A DNA stretch of 11,659 nucleotides from Candidatus Atribacteria bacterium (GTDB lineage: Bacteria; Atribacterota; Atribacteria; Atribacterales; Atribacteraceae): NCBI GenBank assembly GCA_018056205.1, contig JAGPGC010000024.1, forward strand, positions 1 to 11,659. The letters run 5' to 3'. The notes below the pieces were generated by a model, which saw only the letters and a program-made list of their open reading frames with translations, was not told the origin of the DNA and made no database searches. Below, one piece after another: positions 1-6,078 of this stretch (its first letter is position 1; each line of letters opens with the position of its first letter). The position numbers and the translations under genes are program-made.

Positions 1-157
1 CACAAAATCGGGACCAAGTTGTGCATACTTCAGGAGTGCAACTATTCATAAGGAAAGTGAAACCAACAAGGGAAACGACTAAAATAATTAAAATTAAAAT
101 TTTTATGAAATGATATAATTTAAAACTGAAGACCTTTCCCCCTCCTTTAAAAATCAA
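1..157 (-). CDS. N-terminal fragment of an unidentified membrane-anchored or exported protein (runs off left edge)
   Basis: An open frame on the minus strand enters from about position 157 and continues without a stop to the window edge (52 codons visible). The readable peptide has a basic, aromatic start (FKLYHFIK), a hydrophobic stretch of about 18 residues (ILILIILVVSLVGFTFL) and then a polar segment with two cysteines (NSCTPEVCTTW). This is the shape of an uncleaved signal anchor or a signal peptide. The start is unclear: a very strong ribosome site (AAAGGAGG, 141-148) is followed at the right distance only by GTC, TTC and AGT codons, so the only in-frame start codon upstream is TTG at 155-157, which lies before that site. 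The downstream ATG at residue 37 would cut off the hydrophobic segment. The family cannot be told from this fragment; a sensor protein or a lipoprotein-like product are both possible. Confidence 0.4.
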   Translation of the reverse strand, partial: MIFKGGGKVFSFKLYHFIKILILIILVVSLVGFTFLMNSCTPEVCTTWSRFC

Positions 158-192
158 ACTACTTATATATTTAAATATGAAAAATATGGAAT

Positions 193-216
193 AGGGTTAA
201 CAGGAGGGTTAAGAGG
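193..216. repeat. Two tandem 12-bp direct repeats upstream of the left-edge gene
   Basis: AGGGTTAACAGG (193-204) is followed immediately by AGGGTTAAGAGG (205-216), identical at 11 of 12 positions. Read on the minus strand this is TTAACCCT twice, 12 bp apart, between the end of the structured RNA and the start of the left-edge gene. Same-face direct repeats of about one helical turn are typical of sites for OmpR/PhoB-type response regulators, so this could be an activator site for the left-edge gene. That role is inferred only from the spacing. Confidence 0.45.
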
Positions 217-221
217 GGAAT

Positions 222-414
222 AAAAAAAGACCACGGAATCTAACGAACCTTCCTACCTTCATCTCACCAAGGAAATTATATGGCCACTCAACACCCTCAG
301 TGTTTCAGAACTGGACTTCCATCTCTCCTGGTAGAGAGGTTTCGAACACTCACTTTCACAAGGGAGGTTCTTTTTTCCAATCCTCCGGTTCTCCGATTCC
401 TCAGAATCCGTGGT
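222..414 (-). ncRNA. Structured, self-terminating small RNA of about 193 nt, 6S-RNA-like
   Basis: The RNA is read from 414 down to about 222. Its ends pair over 20 positions: 414-395 with 230-249, with 16 Watson-Crick pairs, two G-U pairs and two mismatches; the outermost eight pairs are ACCACGGA/TCCGTGGT. The 3' strand of this helix runs straight into CTTTTTTT (222-229), so the closing helix also works as an intrinsic terminator. Inside, AGTGTT/AACACT (345-350 with 299-304) encloses a hairpin at 319-339 (CC-TCTCT loop AGAGA-T-GG). The result is a long interrupted rod. There is no convincing open frame within it. Length, paired ends, central unpaired regions and its own promoter match 6S RNA, which binds the housekeeping RNA polymerase. 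I see no primary-sequence proof, and no T-box, SAM, TPP, FMN, cobalamin, SRP or RNase P signature. A leader RNA for the left-edge gene is the main alternative, although the terminator makes independent transcription more likely. Confidence 0.7.
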
Positions 415-420
415 GTTATT

Positions 421-449
421 ATATTATCTTTAACTTACAAAAATGTCAA
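421..449 (-). promoter_or_regulatory. Strong sigma-70-type promoter of the structured RNA
   Basis: On the minus strand a perfect TTGACA (444-449) is followed after exactly 17 bp by TAATAT (421-426). A fully consensus TATAAT overlaps it at 418-423, but with a 20-bp spacer. Counting seven bases from the 17-bp-spaced -10 puts the transcript start at the A at 414, which is also the first base of the closing helix of the RNA. The agreement of promoter geometry with the independently found RNA end is the best evidence that this locus is a real small-RNA gene. Confidence 0.75.
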
Positions 450-506
450 ATTGTAGATGATTAAAAAAACCTTGATTAAAGCCATTTATCAATGGATAAA
501 ATTTTT

Positions 507-528
507 AAAAACCTTACTTGACCAGTAA
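507..528 (-). terminator. Weak candidate terminator after the VOC gene
   Basis: On the minus strand TTACT (524-528) and AGTAA (514-518) form a 5-bp stem with a 5-nt loop, followed by GG and TTTTT (507-511). It lies about 60 nt past the stop codon of the VOC gene and upstream of the small-RNA promoter. The stem is short and AT-rich, so efficiency is doubtful. A second small hairpin (482-495, CCATT/AATGG) lies further on, with a T-run about 12 nt after it. Confidence 0.3.
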
Positions 529-587
529 AACGCAATTCAAAACAAAAAACTTTAGCCTCCTTTCTTCTTGACCTATTCGATCCTCTT

Positions 588-1061
588 TTAAATTTCAGGA
601 TACCTTCTTTCTGGCTCGCGAATTTTTCCATTGTTTCCAATTTCATAAATTGTTCCTAAGGAAGCTTCGGTATCAAGATAATAAAATTCATCCTCATCGA
701 ATTTTCCACTTTGAATGACTTCAACACCCTTTTTCTTAAACTCTTCAAGGGCTTTTTGGCAATCCTCATAATATAATTTTATATGGTGCAAGCCTTCGCC
801 TTTTTTCTCCAAAAACTCGTCGTAGACGCTTCGACCAGTTAGTGGCTGCATGAGTTCAATTTGAATGCTTCCAGCCCAGGTAACCGCGAGGAGATATTTA
901 TGGTCAGAAGGTTTTCCTCTTACCATAGAATCTCGGACGTCTGGAGGCCCAAAGGTGTAAATATCCCAAGGTCCAATATGAAAAGTTTCCAAGAAGTATT
1001 TCATCGCAGCATCAAGATCTTTTACTACATGAGCAACTTGGATGACATCGCCATCTTTCAT
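588..1061 (-). CDS. VOC-superfamily (glyoxalase/methylmalonyl-CoA epimerase-like) enzyme
   Basis: A 157-residue soluble protein of the vicinal oxygen chelate fold, with two beta-alpha-beta-beta-beta halves. The family binds a divalent metal and catalyses isomerisation, epimerisation or C-C/C-O cleavage through an enolate-like intermediate. Likely metal ligands sit where the family places them: H11 in VAHVVKD at the start of the first half, E69 in IQIELMQP at its end, H92 or H93 in GLHHIKLY at the start of the second half, and E140 in IYEIGN at its end. Length is normal for a single-domain epimerase-like member. The ATG start is preceded by GAGAGGT. It is the last gene of the transporter block, 68 nt after the second permease gene, which suggests that it processes the imported compound or a derivative. 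The substrate cannot be read from the sequence; a sugar or sugar-acid isomerase role is only a guess. Confidence 0.85.
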   Translation of the reverse strand: MKDGDVIQVAHVVKDLDAAMKYFLETFHIGPWDIYTFGPPDVRDSMVRGKPSDHKYLLAVTWAGSIQIELMQPLTGRSVYDEFLEKKGEGLHHIKLYYEDCQKALEEFKKKGVEVIQSGKFDEDEFYYLDTEASLGTIYEIGNNGKIREPERRYPEI

Positions 1062-1129
1062 ACTTTTTACCTCTCTTTCATTGAAATATCAGTATAATAT
1101 TAATATGTTGCCTCCATCTATTAAGCCAA

Positions 1130-2116
1130 TTAATGACTAGAAATTGCTTTTTTTCGAGATTTGGCTTTTTCATTAAAGTAATTTATTGCAAGGACTGCAA
1201 TGATAATAAAACCCCACATGGCTCTAATGAAAAAAGGATCCATACGTAACAAATTAACCCCACTGGATATAACTTGTAGAATAACAACTGAAACGACCAC
1301 ACCAGACACCTTACCAACTCCTCCAGAAGGGTCTACACCACCTAAAAAGCAAGCAAGGATAGCAACTAAGAGATAGGATTCGGCATAGTTGGCTTTTACC
1401 GAGTTGAGCTGGCCAATCATGATGAAGGCAGTAATAGCTGAAAAAAGAGACGAGAGCAAGAATCCCTTAAGAATAATGGATTTGGTATCGATATTTGAAA
1501 ATTTAGCTGCTGTATAATTGGAACCTAACATGTACAGACTGTAACCAAAAGTTGTTTTATCCAAAATAATGTGTAAGATAAAAGTGAAAATAACAAATAT
1601 ATAAAATGGTATTGGGATTCCAAGGAATAAGCCATTTCCTATGGTAATTAGAGACTTAGGGAAACCGGTTAGAGTATATCCCTTGGTGAGAACAATATTT
1701 ACTCCATTTAAAAGGGTCATAGTGCCGAGCGTTGCTAACATATCGGGCACCCTTAAATAACCTGTTAAAAAACCACTCAAAAGACCAGCACCCATAGCGG
1801 CAAGAATACCCATGGCCATTGAAATTAAGACCAACAATCCTGATGCTTCTATAGGATTCCCCCCAGTGAGAGAGCGAAGTGCCAGAGCGGTGATTATTCC
1901 GGTAAAGTTAGCAGTGGCAATGATTCCTAAGTTAATTCCACCGCTCAAAATGGGAATCATCATTCCCAAGGAAAGGAAAGCGAGTAGTGGAAGCTGGTAG
2001 GCCATGGATCGAAAATTCGCCATGGTTGGGAAACGAGTCGGATTGAGTATTATCATGACAACAACAATAAGAATCAATATAGCATAGAGGGAAAGGTTGG
2101 GAATATTTTTTTTCAT
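1130..2116 (-). CDS. Sugar-type ABC transporter permease (RbsC-like), second permease of the operon
   Basis: A 328-residue, very hydrophobic inner-membrane protein of the branched-chain/ribose permease family (BPD_transp_2), with about eight to ten predicted helices. The first spans roughly residues 9-25 and the last roughly 310-325, followed by a basic cytoplasmic tail. The cytoplasmic coupling segment before the later helices is recognisable (GYSLYMLGSNYTAAKFSNI, about residues 193-211), and so is the glycine-rich stretch FLGGVDPSGGVGKVSG near residue 260, the counterpart of the family's AVFLGG signature but altered. Its ATG overlaps the stop of the preceding permease gene by four bases (ATGA), indicating translational coupling and equal production. 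With the other permease it should form a heterodimeric channel served by the two-domain ATPase. It is more diverged from the ribose-permease pattern than its partner. Confidence 0.92.
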   Translation of the reverse strand: MKKNIPNLSLYAILILIVVVMIILNPTRFPTMANFRSMAYQLPLLAFLSLGMMIPILSGGINLGIIATANFTGIITALALRSLTGGNPIEASGLLVLISMAMGILAAMGAGLLSGFLTGYLRVPDMLATLGTMTLLNGVNIVLTKGYTLTGFPKSLITIGNGLFLGIPIPFYIFVIFTFILHIILDKTTFGYSLYMLGSNYTAAKFSNIDTKSIILKGFLLSSLFSAITAFIMIGQLNSVKANYAESYLLVAILACFLGGVDPSGGVGKVSGVVVSVVILQVISSGVNLLRMDPFFIRAMWGFIIIAVLAINYFNEKAKSRKKAISSH

Positions 2117-3132
2117 ACCCGTTCCACCACCTTTTCATCGACATGAACTTTGATCCGGCTCTTTTGTTGACGAATTTTTTGTACTGCACTAATTGTAATA
2201 CTGATGACAATAACTGTACCAACGAAAACATTAAACCAATAGGTCGATATTTTTAAGAGAGTAAGGCCATTGTTCATGATGGCAAAAAGCATAATACCAA
2301 GGAAAGTACCTATAACCGAACCACCTCCACCAAAAACACTCGCACCTCCCAGAAACACGGCAGCAATGACATTTAATTCTTGTCCAACAATGATATTCGG
2401 AATTGCTGATTGGACAATGGCGGCATGGACAATTGCGGCAATACCTGAGAGGAAACCAATAAAACTAAAGGCAAATAGCTTGGTTCGGAAAACGTTTATA
2501 CCCACTCTTTCGGCAGCAACCTCATTTCCACCAACTGCATAGATATTTCTCCCAACACTGGTATATTTTAAAATATACCAACCTAAAATGAGCACCAATA
2601 TCCAAATCAGAGGCATCAAAGTGAAGCCATAAGTTACGTTATTCTCATTAACGAAGTTTCCAATCTTGATATTAGCAAATTCTCGAAACATGGGATGAAT
2701 CACAAAAATTACTTCACCTTTGGAAAAAACATAGAGAAGACCATAGTATATATTTAAAGTAGCTATGGTAATGATGACGGTGGGAACACGAAAATAGTGG
2801 ACCAGGATACCATTAAAACTCCCCATCAGCGTCCCCAGGGCAGCAGCGACTAAAAAGGCTAAGACGATGTTCCCTCCCCATTTCAGAGTCATGATGACTA
2901 CGACATATTCTACAACCTGGGCAATAGCAGTAAATGAAACGTCGGGCGAACCACTTAAAATGAGAACAAACAATACCCCTACTGCCATGATGCCAATAAC
3001 AGAAAAGCTTTTCAATAGATCAAAGATATTTTCAGCAGTTAAAAATCGAGGATTGAAGATGGTTATTATTATACACAGGAGAATGATGACCAAGGCAATG
3101 TAAAATTCGGTTTGTTTCAAAAGTTTATTCAT
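2113..3132 (-). CDS. Sugar-type ABC transporter permease (RbsC-like), first permease of the operon
   Basis: A 339-residue inner-membrane permease of the ribose/AI-2/rhamnose importer family. Helices begin at about residue 11, and hallmark segments are present: the coupling motif GRNIYAVGGNEVAAERVGI (about residues 195-213) and the pore-region signature NVIAAVFLGGASVFGGGG near residue 260. The C-terminus is a charged cytoplasmic tail (residues about 320-339). It lies 22 nt after the ATPase gene and overlaps the next permease gene by 4 nt, so the three are co-transcribed. The ribosome site is modest and rather distant (GGAG about 13 nt before the ATG), so translation may depend partly on coupling to the ATPase gene. 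Two different permeases rather than one homodimer is the arrangement of the Lsr and rhamnose importers, in contrast to ribose, which uses a single RbsC. Confidence 0.93.
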   Translation of the reverse strand: MNKLLKQTEFYIALVIILLCIIITIFNPRFLTAENIFDLLKSFSVIGIMAVGVLFVLILSGSPDVSFTAIAQVVEYVVVIMTLKWGGNIVLAFLVAAALGTLMGSFNGILVHYFRVPTVIITIATLNIYYGLLYVFSKGEVIFVIHPMFREFANIKIGNFVNENNVTYGFTLMPLIWILVLILGWYILKYTSVGRNIYAVGGNEVAAERVGINVFRTKLFAFSFIGFLSGIAAIVHAAIVQSAIPNIIVGQELNVIAAVFLGGASVFGGGGSVIGTFLGIMLFAIMNNGLTLLKISTYWFNVFVGTVIVISITISAVQKIRQQKSRIKVHVDEKVVERV

Positions 3133-3154
3133 GAGATTGAATTCACTCCATCAA

Positions 3155-4663
3155 TCATTTCGATACACTCACAGTTTCGCTCATTTCGACTAACCGCTGT
3201 ATCTCTGCTTCGGTAACATCGGCGGCATCAATTTGTTTGAAAATGCGCCCGTTTCTCATAATAGCTATTCGATTGCAGTTATTAACAACCTCAGGGATTT
3301 CATCAGAGATGAAAATAATTCCAACGTCCTTATTAGCCATTTCTCGAACAATACTATGTATGCTGCTTTTTGCGGCAATATCAATTCCAACTGTTGGACT
3401 GTCTAAAATGAGAATTTTGGGTTGGACTGATAACCATTTGGCAATAACTACCCGTTGCTGGTTCCCACCAGAAAGTGTTTGCACGGGTATTTCAGGATTA
3501 GCAACTTTGATTTCAAGTTCATTTATCCAAGTGTCAACTGTGGTGTCCCATTTTTTTGAATCAATCAAATTAAAGTTGCCCAAAAGGCGTTTAATAATTA
3601 CTGTTACAATATTTTCACTCACCGATTTTTTCATTATCAAGCCTTGTTCTAATCGATTTTCAGGAACATAGCCAATTCCAGCTTGTATGGCATCTTTTAC
3701 TGATCGGATATGAACCTCTTTTCCTTCAACAAAGATTTTTCCGCTATCAGCTGGATCCATACCAAAAAGAGCGAGAGCTAATTCTGTTCTTCCCGAACCC
3801 AGCAGTCCAGTTATACCGAATATTTCACCATGATGAAGAACGAAGGAAATGTCTTTAAAATTGTTACTCTTGGAAAGGTTTTGTACTTCAAGTAATTTTT
3901 TTTGAGTTTGAATCGATTTCTGGTTTCGAGAATAGGTTATTTCTTTTCCTGTCATCAAGTAAATTAATTTTTCATTGGTTATTTCTTGCCGAGGCAAAGT
4001 TGCAACATTTTGACCGTCTCGAATCACGGTGACCCTTTCGGCTATCTCTAAAACTTCATTGAGTTTATGGCTCACAAACATAACAGATATTCCTTTTTGT
4101 TGAAGGTCTTTCACTACAACAAAAAGCTGATCAATCTCTTTTTTTGTCAGTGCCGAAGTTGGCTCATCAAGGATTAAAAAACGAAGGTCACTGGTTAAAG
4201 CACGGCAGATTGCCACCATTTGTTGGTTTGCTACCGAAAGATTACCGACCTGTTCATTTAGGTCAAGCTTAATTTTAATTTTATCGGTTGCTAAACGAGC
4301 GATTGATTCAATTTCCTTCCAGTTGAGAATTTTTTTCTTTTTTTCTACCAACTGGCTATAGGCGATGTTTTCAGCAACCGTGAGGTTGGGAAATAGAGCG
4401 AAATCCTGGAAAATGACTTGTATTCCCATATTAATAGAATCAATAGAGCGGAGATGTTTATATATTTGATCTTTAATCCAAATTTCTCCTGAATCCGGCT
4501 GAAGGTTCCCCGAAATGATTTTGATCAAAGTTGACTTCCCCGAACCATTTTCTCCAACCAAACAATGAATTTCTCCTTTGCCAATGGAAAAATCAACGCC
4601 TTTTAAGGCTTGAACTCCGCCAAAACTTTTACTGATATTGGAAAGACGTAAAAAGTCAATCAT
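3155..4663 (-). CDS. Two-domain sugar ABC transporter ATPase (RbsA/MglA/LsrA-like)
   Basis: A 502-residue cytoplasmic protein with two fused nucleotide-binding domains, the usual form and length in this importer family. Domain 1 (about 1-240) has an intact Walker A (GENGSGKST, 37-45), Q-loop Q86, a degenerate signature (LSVANQQ, 142-148), Walker B with catalytic Glu (LILDEP, D166/E167) and H-loop H199. Domain 2 (about 255-500) has a degenerate Walker A (GLLGSGRTE, R292-T293 in place of Lys-Ser), a good signature (LSGGNQQ, 397-403), Walker B with Ser in place of the catalytic Glu (LILDSP, S422), and Asp instead of the H-loop His (D454). In the head-to-tail sandwich, domain 1's catalytic parts pair with domain 2's good signature, leaving one competent ATP site and one apparently dead one. 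The ribosome site is weak, but the only nearby upstream ATGs are closed by stops. It is the first gene after the hairpin at 4900-4930. Confidence 0.95.
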   Translation of the reverse strand: MIDFLRLSNISKSFGGVQALKGVDFSIGKGEIHCLVGENGSGKSTLIKIISGNLQPDSGEIWIKDQIYKHLRSIDSINMGIQVIFQDFALFPNLTVAENIAYSQLVEKKKKILNWKEIESIARLATDKIKIKLDLNEQVGNLSVANQQMVAICRALTSDLRFLILDEPTSALTKKEIDQLFVVVKDLQQKGISVMFVSHKLNEVLEIAERVTVIRDGQNVATLPRQEITNEKLIYLMTGKEITYSRNQKSIQTQKKLLEVQNLSKSNNFKDISFVLHHGEIFGITGLLGSGRTELALALFGMDPADSGKIFVEGKEVHIRSVKDAIQAGIGYVPENRLEQGLIMKKSVSENIVTVIIKRLLGNFNLIDSKKWDTTVDTWINELEIKVANPEIPVQTLSGGNQQRVVIAKWLSVQPKILILDSPTVGIDIAAKSSIHSIVREMANKDVGIIFISDEIPEVVNNCNRIAIMRNGRIFKQIDAADVTEAEIQRLVEMSETVSVSK

Positions 4664-4715
4664 ATTATCACGTCATTTCATCATTTTTGATAAAGGTTTT
4701 TCTAAGGAACATGGT

Positions 4716-4733
4716 TTATTTAATACTAAATAA
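4716..4733. repeat. AT-rich inverted repeat in the leader of the ATPase gene
   Basis: TTATTTA (4716-4722) and TAAATAA (4727-4733) form a perfect 7-bp inverted repeat with a 4-nt spacer, about 55 nt upstream of the ATPase start. It lies within the transcribed leader if the promoter at 4821-4849 is used. It could be an operator for a small DNA-binding regulator or a weak RNA hairpin. AT-rich repeats of this length can also arise by chance in this sequence. Confidence 0.3.
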
Positions 4734-4812
4734 GTTTTGAGTAATCATTGATATCTTTTCATTTAATGAACATAAGTAGGGATGAGTCTTTTTTCCAATA
4801 ACTATGGGCTGT

Positions 4813-4822
4813 CTGTATACAG
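4813..4822. promoter_or_regulatory. Perfect 10-bp palindrome CTGTATACAG, candidate GntR-type operator
   Basis: CTGTATACAG is fully symmetric and overlaps the -10 element and expected start region of the putative promoter of the ATPase-permease-VOC genes. GntR-family repressors commonly use short palindromes with a GTATAC core, and many of them regulate sugar import. A repressor here would control the membrane components independently of the binding protein. No regulator gene is present in the window, so the assignment rests on symmetry and position only. Confidence 0.4.
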
Positions 4823-4849
4823 TATAATTTGGACGGCTATTAGTGATAA
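4821..4849 (-). promoter_or_regulatory. Candidate promoter of the ATPase-permease-permease-VOC genes
   Basis: On the minus strand TTATCA (4844-4849) is followed after 17 bp by TATACT (4821-4826). These match the sigma-70 consensus at four and five of six positions. The expected start near 4814 would give a leader of about 150 nt before the ATPase ATG. The -10 overlaps the CTGTATACAG palindrome, a typical repressor arrangement. Transcription could also reach these genes by read-through from the binding-protein promoter. Confidence 0.45.
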
Positions 4850-4890
4850 AAGATGATTCTATTATTCATTTTTAAGTCGGTTCAATTATT

Positions 4891-4930
4891 AAATAAAAAC
4901 GGTCTTCCATACTTCAAATATGGAAGACCG
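4891..4930 (-). terminator. Intrinsic terminator/attenuator between binding-protein and ATPase genes
   Basis: A perfect 12-bp inverted repeat, CGGTCTTCCATA (4900-4911) and TATGGAAGACCG (4919-4930), with a 7-nt loop. On the minus strand it is followed by TTTTTATTT (4891-4899). It begins about 20 nt after the stop of the binding-protein gene. In importer operons such a stem commonly stabilises the binding-protein message and stops most transcripts, so that the binding protein is made in excess over the membrane parts. Partial read-through into the ATPase gene is likely. Confidence 0.85.
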
Positions 4931-4948
4931 ACAGAGTTAAAACTTAAT

Positions 4949-5938
4949 TTAGAAATCGTAATCCTTCATGTTTTCTTTGGTCACTATGAGTGGTTTGTCA
5001 AATAGAACATTAATACCATCAATTTTTGGCTTTCCGATATTGGGGATATCTATTCCATCGACAATTTCAGCAGATTTCCCTTCAAGTATTAATTTTGCCA
5101 GGTAAACCATGACATAGCCGGCTTCACCAGGATCCCAGAGAATTGAATAATCCATTGAACCATCTTCCAAAAATTGAGCAGCTTGGTTTGGTGAAGTGGT
5201 CCCAATGACGGTAACTTTATCCTGTAATCCTTTTTCACGGACCGCCTGAGCAGCACCAGGTGCCCCCTGGCTCCCGTAGCATAGGAAGCCTTTTAGATCA
5301 GGGTTAGCGGTAAGGATTTCTAAGGCTGTTTGACGAGCTAAATTTTGATCTTCTGAAACTGGATAACGATCGGCTACTTGAACTAAATTGGGGTATTTTT
5401 CTTTAGCCAGTGCTATAGCAGCATCAGCCCAGATATTGTGAGCGGGAACAGTTAGAGATCCAACAAAAACCACAAAATTCCCACTATCACCCATTTTTTC
5501 AACCAGGAGCTCCATTGATTTTTCTCCGAACTTAATGTTATCGATCATTTCCACATCGTAGTCAGCATTGACTTGATTGGGAGATTCATGGGTAATGACA
5601 GCAATATTTTGTTCTTTGGCGCGGGCGAAAACTGGTTCACAGGAACTGGCATTGTTGGGAACGACTAAAACTGCATTGACACCCTGGTTAATAGCGTCTT
5701 CAATTAAGCGGACTTGTTCGGCTTCATCAGCTGATGCGGGTGCTTGTTGATATACTTCAACTTCAAAATCGACCTTGGCTTTGTTGAGACCATTTTCAAG
5801 CTGGTTAAACCATGGGGAACGAAGTTTCGGGATTGAAACCATGGTATATTTTTCAGCTGCGAAGACACCTACGGTCATTACCAAAACGAAAACGAAAAGC
5901 AACGCAGGAATGTAACGGGAAAATTTGGCTCTTTTCAT
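4949..5938 (-). CDS. Periplasmic sugar-binding protein of the ABC importer (LsrB/RhaS-like, Peripla_BP_4)
   Basis: A 329-residue exported receptor. Residues 1-27 are a signal peptide (basic MKRAKFSR, hydrophobic core, GVFA cleavage) with no cysteine at the cleavage site, so the protein is a soluble periplasmic one and not a lipoprotein. The mature part has the two-lobed periplasmic-binding fold: IPKLRSPWF opens the N-lobe (residues 36-44), followed by INQGVNAVLVVPNN near 83-96, the ligand-side loop THESPN at 116-121, GSLTVPAHNIW at 160-170, GSQGAPGAAQAVREKG in the C-lobe, and an ending KENMKDYDF much like LsrB. In LsrB from memory, the AI-2 contacts include an Asp-Gln pair aligned with A166-H167 here and an Asp aligned with the 117-118 region (His-Glu), so AI-2 itself is unlikely and a sugar more likely. 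It is the first gene of the importer block, with a strong promoter and an AAGGGGGG ribosome site (5946-5953) five bases from the TTTAA-flanked ATG. Confidence 0.93.
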   Translation of the reverse strand: MKRAKFSRYIPALLFVFVLVMTVGVFAAEKYTMVSIPKLRSPWFNQLENGLNKAKVDFEVEVYQQAPASADEAEQVRLIEDAINQGVNAVLVVPNNASSCEPVFARAKEQNIAVITHESPNQVNADYDVEMIDNIKFGEKSMELLVEKMGDSGNFVVFVGSLTVPAHNIWADAAIALAKEKYPNLVQVADRYPVSEDQNLARQTALEILTANPDLKGFLCYGSQGAPGAAQAVREKGLQDKVTVIGTTSPNQAAQFLEDGSMDYSILWDPGEAGYVMVYLAKLILEGKSAEIVDGIDIPNIGKPKIDGINVLFDKPLIVTKENMKDYDF

Positions 5939-5985
5939 TTAAAAACCCCCCTTTATAAAACAAGATATTTTTTGAAGACAATTAC

Positions 5986-6014
5986 ATTTAACTATGGCTG
6001 AATGAAACTGTCAA
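5986..6014 (-). promoter_or_regulatory. Promoter of the sugar-importer operon
   Basis: On the minus strand a perfect TTGACA (6009-6014) is followed after 17 bp by TTAAAT (5986-5991, four of six to consensus). This gives a start near 5979 and a leader of about 40 nt before the binding-protein ATG. It lies in the gap after the 911-residue protein gene, so the importer has its own promoter and is not simply an extension of that gene's transcript. No obvious palindrome overlaps it. Confidence 0.65.
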
Positions 6015-6078
6015 GACGATATTATAATTCAATGGAACAGAGCCTTTTTGAGTTGGTTTATAATTGCTTCTCAAAAGC

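Noticed and set aside
222..414. Riboswitch (c-di-AMP, TPP, SAM, FMN, cobalamin, lysine) or T-box leader for the left-edge gene
   Set aside because: None of the conserved core motifs I know for these classes is present, and the closing helix itself forms the terminator next to a perfectly placed promoter, which fits an independent RNA better. The c-di-AMP class was the closest superficial look-alike.
222..414. SRP RNA, tmRNA or RNase P RNA
   Set aside because: No SRP GGAAG-type tetraloop domain with its conserved flanks, no tRNA-like ends or tag frame, and the length is far too short for RNase P RNA.
861..1097. Plus-strand open frame of 78 codons
   Set aside because: It is antisense to the VOC gene, has no ribosome site and no recognisable protein features.
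3237..3671. Plus-strand open frame of 144 codons
   Set aside because: It is antisense to the conserved ATPase domain 2 and is a shadow of its codon pattern.
4949..5938. AI-2 (LsrB) receptor assignment
   Set aside because: Residues aligned with the key AI-2 contacts differ, and no lsrK, lsrF, lsrG or lsrR-like gene is nearby.
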